64,000 nucleotides of DNA, taken from assembly GCA_016932835.1 (NCBI GenBank), contig JAFGCD010000057.1:1-64000 (forward strand). Direction: 5' to 3'. The DNA is from Sedimentisphaerales bacterium (GTDB taxonomy: Bacteria; Planctomycetota; Phycisphaerae; Sedimentisphaerales; Anaerobacaceae). The notes beneath the pieces were generated by a model, which worked only from the letters and a program-made list of their open reading frames with translations, ran no database searches and was not told the origin of the DNA. How positions within the stretch are numbered: the stretch's first letter is position 1; every line of letters starts with the position of its first letter. The translations under genes and the position numbers were made by a program. Of this stretch, positions 19,501-26,742 are shown one piece after another.

Positions 19501-20215
19501 CCTGCCGACTACGGTAGGCCTCGATATATTCCGTCAGGAGAACGATATGATCGTTGACGTCCGTGAAAACCTTGAGCGAATCAGCCAGCTTCTCGCCGTC
19601 GAGTTTTGCCCAGTCCGCTCTCTTGAACTTTACCAGGGCGGGCTCCAGGCCGTTCGTATCTGCTATCTTGTCCTCGACAACCTTGAGTTTCGCTTCCAGA
19701 CTATCACGCTTTGCCTGAATGACCTTCCGCTCGTCATACACTTTTGCCAGCTCATCCAGAATGGCAAGCTTGTTCGGATCGCCCGCAGAGAGCTTGGCAA
19801 ACTTCTCCGCGCGTTCGGCCTCCGGAATATCGAGAGTCCGCATCACCGCCGCCTGTGAAACATTCAGCGACAGAAGCGACTCACGCGCATTTTCATAAAC
19901 CTGACGCTTCTGGCGGGCCTCGGCGTTCGCAAGCGGCATTTGAATCTCGAATCGAGTGTTGCCCTGAGGACGCCATACGAAGTTGTAAATATTGGATGGA
20001 TCGACACGCCGTCGAAGAACTGTGATCATTCGTTCGGACAGACCTCGTTTGTCTCTCTCAGTCATACCCTGCGTATTTATCTCATAAATGAGGCTCGTCC
20101 CACCCGCAAGATCTATACCGGGTTTCAACTTCTGGCTCGGAGGATAAAGACCCAAAACCGCAAGAACTGACAGGGTTACAATTACTACGATCTTCCAGGA
20201 TAAATTCTTGTACAT
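16541..20215 (-). CDS. secDF: Protein translocase SecDF (single-chain fusion)
   Basis: A 1224-residue protein joining SecD and SecF. The SecD half opens with a membrane helix and GIDLAGGTSLIYEI, has a long periplasmic region (about residues 35-500), and then six helices with NIRDQG and MSVDANVLIFERIREE. The SecF half begins near residue 700 (FTGGTSVQTNF) and ends with SLNDTIVVFDRIREN and GTYSSIAIA. It helps the SecYEG channel pull exported proteins out using proton force. The SecD periplasmic part holds an extra helical, charged stretch (about residues 130-330), making the fusion longer than typical. It follows yajC by 124 bases in the same operon. Confidence 0.96.
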   Translation of the reverse strand: MYKNLSWKIVVIVTLSVLAVLGLYPPSQKLKPGIDLAGGTSLIYEINTQGMTERDKRGLSERMITVLRRRVDPSNIYNFVWRPQGNTRFEIQMPLANAEARQKRQVYENARESLLSLNVSQAAVMRTLDIPEAERAEKFAKLSAGDPNKLAILDELAKVYDERKVIQAKRDSLEAKLKVVEDKIADTNGLEPALVKFKRADWAKLDGEKLADSLKVFTDVNDHIVLLTEYIEAYRSRQDVLGQITDPNDGISVRYAKARRQIDRLNLSEDQLDKCLDVKSAADRKTAASKLKDEFQDRKAQIDAVVSAYKDYMPFRGRLDDPKDLQRMLKGAGILEFRVLPTSNNPESDAELSGYIESLKEKGPRYASDDKYMWCEVEDAEEWRAVDEDKKPSVTAQFGEKTYVLANKSREVMLHGEGGRKWKLEKAKPGQDSYGGRAISFLLDEQGGMLFRKLTGDNIGRPLCILLDGIAISAPKIDSKIGRQGIITGTYSQTEQDDMINKLNAGSLPAMLIEQPISVNTIGPSIGADNRDQGIKAGIIGLVVVIACMLGYYVLSGAIADVALLLNILFVLAIMAGVQATFTLPGIAGIILTIGMSVDANVLIFERIREEQQKGSSLRIAITNGYQRAFRTILDANITTFITAAILYWVASEEIKGFAIVLMLGIASSMFTALFVTRVLFDLLLSRRLIKDKLFMLRLIHNPTVNWMRLRPVFLSISLVLMAGGIYAFVKATDKYDIEFTGGTSVQTNFKDTVQHTRQEVEDKIRTSLESVNVYSIGEPTGQAANGENIYSQYKIDTALTNKITVGLSFANGQTHSVPDLVAAVEKAEADPNYSASLTNLAVVQDSSNSSKFTVSTSQMNQGFVKEVLISAFGEEAVGEPEIDETVNNSVLATFAEELEVQQNLRPRIVSEEKISQSLIDSYPELVDFVGGLKIVFEVERPTTTAAFEQRLSALQFKLDTEHLVRYEHRLLGADMNPITDANTAVSSIVYLSSPLDAGLRELSEDEWAGFVGNERSRILAAGQLETSLPRVRQFDPSVGAEAKTQAMIAILLSLSAIVAYVWVRFGNVRYGIAAIVALIHDVCITLGAVTLCTYIAATPLGEKLLISDFKINLAMIAAFLTLIGYSLNDTIVVFDRIRENRGKAKTISAQVITNSINQTISRTILTSFTTFIVVFIMYIFGGEGLRGFTFAIGFGIIVGTYSSIAIAAPIVLLGVKNQISKKK

Positions 20216-20339
20216 AACTCATTCCTGATTATGCGATTAGTAAATACTGTTCAGCAACACCGCGCGACGGCGCCTCATCGATACGTCGGAAATACAGGTT
20301 CGATACTGCTTCGACGGCGAAAGCCACGTCCCAAAACAA

Positions 20340-20756
20340 CTACTGCGGACCACCTTCTTTCGACATATTCCTTCCTATCGCTGAAGCAGATACCCTCATT
20401 TTGGTGTTGTTGGACTCGTCAATCTTCAGAATAACTTCATCTCCCTTTATATCCACTACCGTTCCGATAATGCCGCCGATTGTACGCACCTTGTCGTTCT
20501 TTGACAATTCCCGGACCATCTGTTTATGCTGCTGCTGTTTCTTCCGCGGCCCGCGGAAAAGGATCATGTACATCATCACCAACATCAAGGCGAGGAAGAC
20601 AATCTGCATGCCGCCGAACGGCTTCTTTTTTGCCACGGCCGTGCCGTTGGGATCCGCCTGCTTATCCGGGACAATTGTCGAGGATGTGCCGTCGGCGCCT
20701 ACGGGCTCGGAAGCTATGCCGCTTTCTCCTGCTGCCAATATCAAATAGTAATCCAT
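20340..20756 (-). CDS. yajC: Preprotein translocase subunit YajC
   Basis: A 138-residue membrane protein. After about 45 variable residues comes a single helix (GGMQIVFLALMLVMMYMILF), then RGPRKKQQQHKQMVRELSKNDKVRTIGGIIGTV, the conserved YajC cytoplasmic block. YajC associates with SecDF. The order tgt-yajC-secDF is the classical bacterial arrangement, which supports the call. The N-terminal stretch before the helix is longer than in most YajC proteins. Confidence 0.94.
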   Translation of the reverse strand: MDYYLILAAGESGIASEPVGADGTSSTIVPDKQADPNGTAVAKKKPFGGMQIVFLALMLVMMYMILFRGPRKKQQQHKQMVRELSKNDKVRTIGGIIGTVVDIKGDEVILKIDESNNTKMRVSASAIGRNMSKEGGPQ

Positions 20757-20826
20757 TCTTGCTTTCCCTTCATATCAGGTCATGAAAAACACAATCCCGG
20801 AATGTTAAATCATCGGCAAACAATAA

Positions 20827-21930
20827 TCAATAATGATTTTCTAATTCCTCACTTGCCCAGCCGTAAAACTCGCCGGAGCCTATTTTTTCGCGGATAGTCG
20901 CCATAAGACGCTGGTAGAACCGAACATTGTGGATTGACAGCAGGATAGGCCCCAGCATCTCCGCCGTATTGAAGAAATGCCGTATTGCGCCCCGGCTGAA
21001 GTGCCGGCAGCAGTAGCAGTCGCACCCCTGCTCAACAGGCTCGGTCGAATCGATATGCACGCTGTTCCTGAGCCGAAGCGGACCGTTCCTCGTGAACGCG
21101 AAAGCGTTTCTGCCGTTACGTGTCGGCAGCACGCAGTCGAACATGTCGATTCCAGCCCCGACAGCAGCGATAATATCGGTCGGTGTGCCGACGCCCATGA
21201 GATAACGGGGTCTCTCTTCAGGCAGCAATGCCGTACTCTGGCGCACTGTTGCTGTCATCTTCTCATGTCCTTCGCCAATGCCCAGACCGCCAAGAGCGTA
21301 ACCATCGAAGTCGAGTTCCACCAGCTTTTTGGCACAGTAACTCCGCATCTCGGCGTCAACACCGCCCTGTACTACCGCAAAAAGATGCTGATTAGGGTTC
21401 GAGTGGGCCTGTTTGCAACGCTTGGCCCAGCGAATCGTTCTGTCCACGGCACTTTTAAGCTCCTCAGCTTCCACGCCGAACGATGTGCATTGGTCCAGGC
21501 ACATAGCTATATCGGAGCCGAGCCTGTTTTGTATGTCCGTGGCCTTTTCTGCATCAAGCCATATTCGCGAGCCGTCAACGTGGCTGGCGAATTCCACCCC
21601 GGAATCGTTAATCGTAACCAGTTGACTCAGTGAAAAAACCTGGTATCCGCCGCTATCGGTCAATATTGGCCCCTCCCAGCTCATCAGGCGATGGAGTCCC
21701 CCGAGAGCCTCGACAACCTCAACTCCGGGTCGCAGCATCAGATGATACGTGTTTGCAAGGAGAACATCCGCACCTGCCGCTCGAAGTTGTTGCGGCGTCA
21801 GCCCCTTAACCGTTCCGCCTGTCCCAACCGGCATAAAAGCCGGAGTCGCAATCTCACCATGGCTGGTCTCGAGCCGCCCAAGCCTCGCCTGCGAATTCGG
21901 ATCTGTCTTGAGAATACGATAATCGCTCAT
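20827..21930 (-). CDS. tgt: Queuine tRNA-ribosyltransferase
   Basis: A 367-residue protein from the ATG at 21930; longer in-frame starts would overlap the upstream gene. It swaps guanine-34 for queuine or its precursor preQ1 in GUN-anticodon tRNAs. Visible features are FMPVGTGGTVKGLTP, the catalytic-Asp segment LTDSGGYQVFSL, the second Asp in GAGIDMFDCVLPTRNGR, and the zinc site (CDCYCC followed by a His about 25 residues on). The start codon lies 2 bases after the SpoIID-like gene's stop. It sits directly before yajC and secDF, a common gene order. Confidence 0.96.
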   Translation of the reverse strand: MSDYRILKTDPNSQARLGRLETSHGEIATPAFMPVGTGGTVKGLTPQQLRAAGADVLLANTYHLMLRPGVEVVEALGGLHRLMSWEGPILTDSGGYQVFSLSQLVTINDSGVEFASHVDGSRIWLDAEKATDIQNRLGSDIAMCLDQCTSFGVEAEELKSAVDRTIRWAKRCKQAHSNPNQHLFAVVQGGVDAEMRSYCAKKLVELDFDGYALGGLGIGEGHEKMTATVRQSTALLPEERPRYLMGVGTPTDIIAAVGAGIDMFDCVLPTRNGRNAFAFTRNGPLRLRNSVHIDSTEPVEQGCDCYCCRHFSRGAIRHFFNTAEMLGPILLSIHNVRFYQRLMATIREKIGSGEFYGWASEELENHY

Positions 21931-21932
21931 AG

Positions 21933-23246
21933 TCAATATGCCTTGATACTCCGTGAATTCGGGTAGTAGTAAGCGAGAATATGCCCGGCGATGAAACCCT
22001 CTCTTGCCATCGCCTGCGCGCCGCACTGGCACAACCCAACCCCGTGCCCGAAGCCTCTGCCGTAAGAGAATACCCAACTGTGCCCGGATTTGCGTATCTC
22101 ACAAATGGTGCTCTTGAGGGCTCGCCCGCTCGGGTCTATGCTTAGCCGAAGATCTTCGGCCCTTACAAAATCCGACTTGCCCGTCGAGCCGGTCAGTTTA
22201 ATCTTTGTGAGCCGCCGATACGTCCCGTAGTCGCTTTGCTCGACCGCTTTAATATCCGTGATTTCGCCGAGTGCGTCCAGGGTCGGATACCGCTGATGAA
22301 GTCTTTCGCTGACTGTCGCGCAGTCGAATTTCACGATGGGCCAGAAGTAATATCTTGGCCTGGCTACACTCGCGCAGTAATCGCATTGCACCCCCGCCAG
22401 GGAATCGTATGACGAATCGCCGAAAACGTGCCTCGAATCCTCCGTGTGTCCGCCGCAGGCCGAGCTGTAGTAGGCAGGGAAGATGACTTCCTTTTCGTCG
22501 CCGCTGCGACAAACCAGAACTGTGCCCCTGGTTTGAGTAACCGCCCTCCATATCGGAGGCGATTCGGCTGTGACGCCTCGATAAACCTGATGTGCCTGGG
22601 TCTTCCGCATGTCCCATGACCGACCCGAACCAAATCGCTGCTTTATGTATAGGCAGTAAGTCCTCGCTGCGATTGTCTGTGCCTTCAGCGCCTCCGGCTC
22701 CCAGTAGTCCGGCATTTCCGCACCTACAACGCCGGCCAGATAGGATTCCAGGTCAACATGATTGACTACGTCAAAGGATTCGCCATCGATGCCGACTATG
22801 ACCTTCAGCGCGCCGCGATACTTCTGTCCGTTGAGCTTGAAAACCGGCGATGCAACGCTTCGAATGTCTATTTCATCGCCGGCAAACTGCTCGCCTCCGA
22901 TGGTCACAATGCCCCCGGAAATCTCAATAGAGACCCTGTCCTCCGCGGGCAGCCTCTTCTCCGCCGGCGTCTCGTTAGACGTATCATTCGAAACTGCCTC
23001 GAAACCGCCCGCTGAATCCAGCCTGCACGATACCGCATCCTTCAATAGCAGGACGCGGACCAAAGGCTGAGACGAACCCGTAATCCTCCCGATTCTCTCC
23101 CCGGCAACTCGCCTCTTACATCCTCCTGAAATCGTGACAGCAAGTAGCAGGATGCCTGTCCTCCAGACTAATCCCCAAGGCTGTACAGAGCGGGAAAAGG
23201 CGGCGATTCGTGGTCGCGATTGACTGTTGGCAACGGGCAAAACCAT
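21933..23246 (-). CDS. SpoIID/LytB-domain lipoprotein (putative peptidoglycan-acting enzyme)
   Basis: A 437-residue protein from the ATG at 23246; a TTG at 23255 is also in frame. The N-terminus has a hydrophobic segment ending at a lipobox-like ISGGC. The central region (about residues 150-290) is a SpoIID/LytB domain: LESYLAGVVGAEMP, LKAQTIAARTYCL and FPAYYSSACGGHT. The end has GRGFGHGVGLCQCGAQAMA, also typical. SpoIID of Bacillus is a lytic transglycosylase acting on peptidoglycan stripped of stem peptides; here it is probably an envelope-remodelling enzyme (family knowledge plus inference). It lies 13 bases after the TPR/alpha-CTD gene and 2 bases before tgt, inside one operon. Confidence 0.88.
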   Translation of the reverse strand: MVLPVANSQSRPRIAAFSRSVQPWGLVWRTGILLLAVTISGGCKRRVAGERIGRITGSSQPLVRVLLLKDAVSCRLDSAGGFEAVSNDTSNETPAEKRLPAEDRVSIEISGGIVTIGGEQFAGDEIDIRSVASPVFKLNGQKYRGALKVIVGIDGESFDVVNHVDLESYLAGVVGAEMPDYWEPEALKAQTIAARTYCLYIKQRFGSGRSWDMRKTQAHQVYRGVTAESPPIWRAVTQTRGTVLVCRSGDEKEVIFPAYYSSACGGHTEDSRHVFGDSSYDSLAGVQCDYCASVARPRYYFWPIVKFDCATVSERLHQRYPTLDALGEITDIKAVEQSDYGTYRRLTKIKLTGSTGKSDFVRAEDLRLSIDPSGRALKSTICEIRKSGHSWVFSYGRGFGHGVGLCQCGAQAMAREGFIAGHILAYYYPNSRSIKAY

Positions 23247-23259
23247 CACACACAAGCGG

Positions 23260-24576
23260 TTAATCGAGGTTTCGCAGAGACAAACCGAGGTTGCTAAGCG
23301 CCTTTTTGATTTCGTTCAGGCTTGTTACCCCGAAGTTCTTGCAGCCAAGCAGCTCCGCTTCCGTTTTGCGAGTCAGCTCCCCGACCGAATGAATATCCAG
23401 CTTCTCGATGCATTTCTTCGCTCGAACCGATAACTGAAGATCTTCGACGGGCTTACTCAGGAAGCCCTCGTCTTCTTCTGAACTGTCGATTCCTTCGGCG
23501 CCGTCGGACGCACCGAAAGCCTTCTCATCGAGCGCCATGCCGAGTCGCAGGTTCTTGGACTCGAGAATCACTTTGATCTCACGCAAAGAAGTCTCACCGA
23601 AATTCTTGTAGGAAAGCAACTCTGCCTCGGTGATGTTCAGGAGGTCTCCGAGAGTCTCCAGACGCATCTTTTTGAGGCAGTTGCGGCTGCGAACGGAAAG
23701 CTCGAAGTCAGACAATGGGGTCTCGAGAATCTGGTTCTTCCGGCTTTTCTTCTTCTCTTTTTCCTCGTCGTAGAACATCGTTTTGGAGCTCTCGATGTCC
23801 TTCTTGAAAAGAATAGCACGCCTATGATTCGGATGAGATTCAAGAACCAGATCGACACACTGCGAAGCCTTCTCGAATTGCTCTCTGTCTTCGTACAACA
23901 CTACAAGGTTCAGCAAAGCGCTTACATAGACCGGAGATACCGAACTAACCTGCTGGTAATAGTCGATTGCAGCATCTTCATCGCCTGAAAGATCACACCG
24001 ATAAGCCAAATGGAACAGCGCCTCGTGGTGATCGCCGGATAGTTCCAGGGCAGCCTGATAGTTTGCCACGGCCTCATTATAATCCCCCTGAACCTCGTGC
24101 AAACGCCCCAACTGGAAGTGGTAATCGGCACGCACGCCCTGAAAATTGGAACAACTCTTGAGTTCCTTGCCGGCCTTCTCATACTCTCCCGCGATCCGGT
24201 AGGTGGCCGCCTTCTCGATACTTGTGCTGACAACATCCGCGCCTTGCTTGAGGCTCGCGTCGAATTGATCGACGGCCTCGGCGAATCTCTTTCTGCGACG
24301 GAGCGACAGCCCGAGATATATGGATTTCTCTTTACAGTCAGCGGCCTTATTAAGTCGTTCGATGGCCTCGTCATATCTGCCCAGAATATATAGCCCGATC
24401 CCAACGGCTGCATGGGTCTTGGCCGAATTCGTGGACATCTGCTCATCTACCTTTTCCCCGAACGCCAGCATATTAGCTTCGCTTGAGCGGACACTCAGTG
24501 AGAGCGACTTAATATCATCAATCGAGGGCAATTCATCGCCGAATAAATTGGTTTCCGGCTGTGTAGTTGGTTCCAT
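23260..24576 (-). CDS. TPR protein with two RNA polymerase alpha-CTD-like domains
   Basis: A 438-residue cytoplasmic protein. The ATG at 24576 is chosen because GGGAG lies 8 bases upstream. Residues 53-268 are tetratricopeptide-like helical repeats. A charged Lys/Glu linker follows. Residues 284-346 and 375-433 are two copies of the domain found at the C-terminus of the RNA polymerase alpha subunit (FELSVRSRNCLKKM...NFGETSLREIK and LQLSVRAKKCIEKL...NFGVTSLNEIK). The Arg matching E. coli alpha R265, the main DNA contact, is kept in both (about R296 and R385). It may bind DNA or polymerase partners (inference). It is the first gene of the operon leading to secDF and has its own strong promoter. 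Confidence 0.85.
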   Translation of the reverse strand: MEPTTQPETNLFGDELPSIDDIKSLSLSVRSSEANMLAFGEKVDEQMSTNSAKTHAAVGIGLYILGRYDEAIERLNKAADCKEKSIYLGLSLRRRKRFAEAVDQFDASLKQGADVVSTSIEKAATYRIAGEYEKAGKELKSCSNFQGVRADYHFQLGRLHEVQGDYNEAVANYQAALELSGDHHEALFHLAYRCDLSGDEDAAIDYYQQVSSVSPVYVSALLNLVVLYEDREQFEKASQCVDLVLESHPNHRRAILFKKDIESSKTMFYDEEKEKKKSRKNQILETPLSDFELSVRSRNCLKKMRLETLGDLLNITEAELLSYKNFGETSLREIKVILESKNLRLGMALDEKAFGASDGAEGIDSSEEDEGFLSKPVEDLQLSVRAKKCIEKLDIHSVGELTRKTEAELLGCKNFGVTSLNEIKKALSNLGLSLRNLD

Positions 24577-24640
24577 AGGAACGTCTCCCGTATGTACTAT
24601 ACTGCTTATTTCATTACGTCTAAATTTCGCCAAACAACGC

Positions 24641-24668
24641 ATTATATGCTCGGGCGACGCATTTGCAA
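24641..24668 (-). promoter_or_regulatory. Strong sigma70-type promoter of the TPR/alpha-CTD-secDF operon
   Basis: On the minus strand TTGCAA (24668-24663) and a perfect TATAAT (24646-24641) are 16 bases apart. The transcript would start near 24634, about 58 bases before the ATG. No other equally good promoter is seen in the operon downstream. Confidence 0.65.
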
Positions 24669-24832
24669 CCCTTTTTTAGACCTCTCCACAGGATTCTGGC
24701 GGTTTGGGGCTCAGTCTTATCGATCTTTCCCTTGCCATCCTGAGCCTTTTTGGCGGTCAGTTTCTGGCTCAAAACGCTGCTTTTGGTCGTAAACCCCTTC
24801 TTTTTCGCTCAAAAATGCCCTAAGATGACCGC

Positions 24833-26641
24833 CTAAAGTCTTTTCAAAGCAGATTTGACCAGCACAACCCAGTCCTTATCCTCGTCATCAGGCGCCTGCC
24901 CGACGACGACCCGACCCGGGCCTGTCACCGTCCGCACAGACCCCGTCCGCAGAGCCCCGCCGGTGCGAGGGTTGAACCATTGAACCGCGTAAGACGCCGA
25001 TTTTTCCCCCAGATCAAGCTCCGTTGTGCCGCCCTTAGGCAGATATATCACATAAACCTCCCCTATTTTGGCAAAGCAATAATCGTCTTTGACGCTGGTC
25101 AGCGCGTCATTGTGCATCATCTCCCAGAAAGGCAATCGCTCCCGGAAGAATTCCAGCGCGTATCGGGTCATATCCCACATATGCTCTCGGCTGCGCCAAT
25201 CCTCGCAATTCAGGTCATTGTGAGCGAATTTGTAACCGAAATACCACTCCACCCCCGCTCCGCCGCCCATCAAATGCCCCCAGAGGTGTTTATGCCTGAC
25301 TTCATCGTGCCAATAATCGTCCTTATCGGGTTTAACGCCCGTATCCGCAGGCCCGATCTCGTCCAGCGAGACGAACCACACCCGCCCGGTCTTGGCGGAT
25401 TCGTCGAGCCATTTGACAGTCTGATTATGGGTATCGTTCGTCTGAAGCGATGGCCCTTCAAAATACTCATACTTCAGCAACGGCCTGTAAACCTCATCGT
25501 ACTTGCCGGGAAAAGTATGGCACACAATCGGATGATCGTAAGGGTCTAAGTCCTTGATGTATCGGCAGAAGGCCTTCTGCTGCGTCGTCGTATTGGTGTT
25601 CTCCTCGCCGAGATTCCAGACCAGCGCCAAATGGTGTCCGAATCTCGCTATCAACTCGCGGTAATACAGCTTTCGTTGCCTGCCGAGTTCCCCGCTGTCA
25701 AGGCCCTGGTCGTTTTCCGTTTCCTGTGTGATAATATGCATCATAAGCCCCAGCTTATCCATGTGGGAGAAGACAATTTCCCACTGGTCCAGCTTGCTGC
25801 AGTCAAACCGGTATCGCTCCTTGGGATTCGTCCAGGGCCAGACGTCTTTGCCGTCGCCGCCGTCGATATTGTAAGGAATGAAATAGACACTGTTCATTCC
25901 CTTCGATGCCAGGTAGTTCAGTGCCCCGATTATTCCCTTGCCCTTGCCGTTCTTCCACGTCGGATCGCCCGCCTTGAAATCCTTGATATGCGGCTGGTAT
26001 TCGTGGATGAACTTATCGCCCGCCGCTTCCCCCTTGCGTTCGAGCTTGGCCGTATCATATGTCCCGTCGAAATCCGCGTAAGCCAGAAAATTTTCCGGGC
26101 TGTCCGCGCCGCCCTTTAGAAACCACTGCCCCGTCTCGGCGAACTGAAGATACCGCTTTCCCACATATCGCAGCATGCCTTTGCCCCGATGGTCCCGTCC
26201 GCTCTTGTTTGTAGGCCCGATCTCAAAGCCGCCTTTCGTCCCGTCGGGGCCTGCCGCCGAGCCGGCTTCGGGATCGCTGCTTAGCGCAATATCCTTACCC
26301 TTGCGAAATGAGACCTCATACGACCATTTGCCTTCATCATCAGGCGCGAAATGAACCCGCCACTTATTCCCGCTCGTCGCTCCGGTCTGCCAGGCCGTTC
26401 CGTCCGCAGCGTAGTACCCGGCCACGACATAACGCTTATCCCCTTTCGAGAAAGTCACATTCAGGCGATAGTCGAGAAACGGATTAACCTCCGCATCCTC
26501 CCCGCTCTGAGGACCGTCCAGAGTAATCGTAACGTTGTGCCACTTCCACAATTCGCCTGAAAACTCAACCGTCAGGGCCCGGTCGGCGCCAATCAGCACC
26601 GGAAGAATCACGGAAAGGAAGGTAGATGTGAGCTTCTTCAT
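24833..26641 (-). CDS. DUF5060-domain glycoside hydrolase
   Basis: A 602-residue secreted protein with a Sec-type signal peptide (residues 1-24). Residues 27-120 match DUF5060, a beta-sandwich with the opening FSGELWKWHNVTITLDGP. Residues 150-500 look like a (beta/alpha)8 glycoside hydrolase of the DUF4038-like type: LVWNLGEENTN carries a likely acid/base Glu, and WFVSLDEIGP may carry the second acid. The last 80 residues resemble the small beta domain often annotated as collagen-binding. AAGGA lies 9 bases before the ATG. It probably acts on an extracellular polysaccharide; no substrate can be given. It stands alone between the secDF operon and the sigma-factor pair. Confidence 0.8.
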   Translation of the reverse strand: MKKLTSTFLSVILPVLIGADRALTVEFSGELWKWHNVTITLDGPQSGEDAEVNPFLDYRLNVTFSKGDKRYVVAGYYAADGTAWQTGATSGNKWRVHFAPDDEGKWSYEVSFRKGKDIALSSDPEAGSAAGPDGTKGGFEIGPTNKSGRDHRGKGMLRYVGKRYLQFAETGQWFLKGGADSPENFLAYADFDGTYDTAKLERKGEAAGDKFIHEYQPHIKDFKAGDPTWKNGKGKGIIGALNYLASKGMNSVYFIPYNIDGGDGKDVWPWTNPKERYRFDCSKLDQWEIVFSHMDKLGLMMHIITQETENDQGLDSGELGRQRKLYYRELIARFGHHLALVWNLGEENTNTTTQQKAFCRYIKDLDPYDHPIVCHTFPGKYDEVYRPLLKYEYFEGPSLQTNDTHNQTVKWLDESAKTGRVWFVSLDEIGPADTGVKPDKDDYWHDEVRHKHLWGHLMGGGAGVEWYFGYKFAHNDLNCEDWRSREHMWDMTRYALEFFRERLPFWEMMHNDALTSVKDDYCFAKIGEVYVIYLPKGGTTELDLGEKSASYAVQWFNPRTGGALRTGSVRTVTGPGRVVVGQAPDDEDKDWVVLVKSALKRL

Positions 26642-26742
26642 GTCCTGCGTTCCTTAAGATAGATGAAAATGGTTCACCCATATCTTAAGGTTTTCGCCGC
26701 TGCCTCCGCAACGGATTTCTCCAATCCCCCAACAGCCCGGTC

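Noticed and set aside
24709-24760. GGCTCAG/CTGAGCC inverted repeat followed by TTTTT
   Set aside because: It would terminate plus-strand transcription, but no plus-strand gene ends nearby, and the loop is about 26 bases long.
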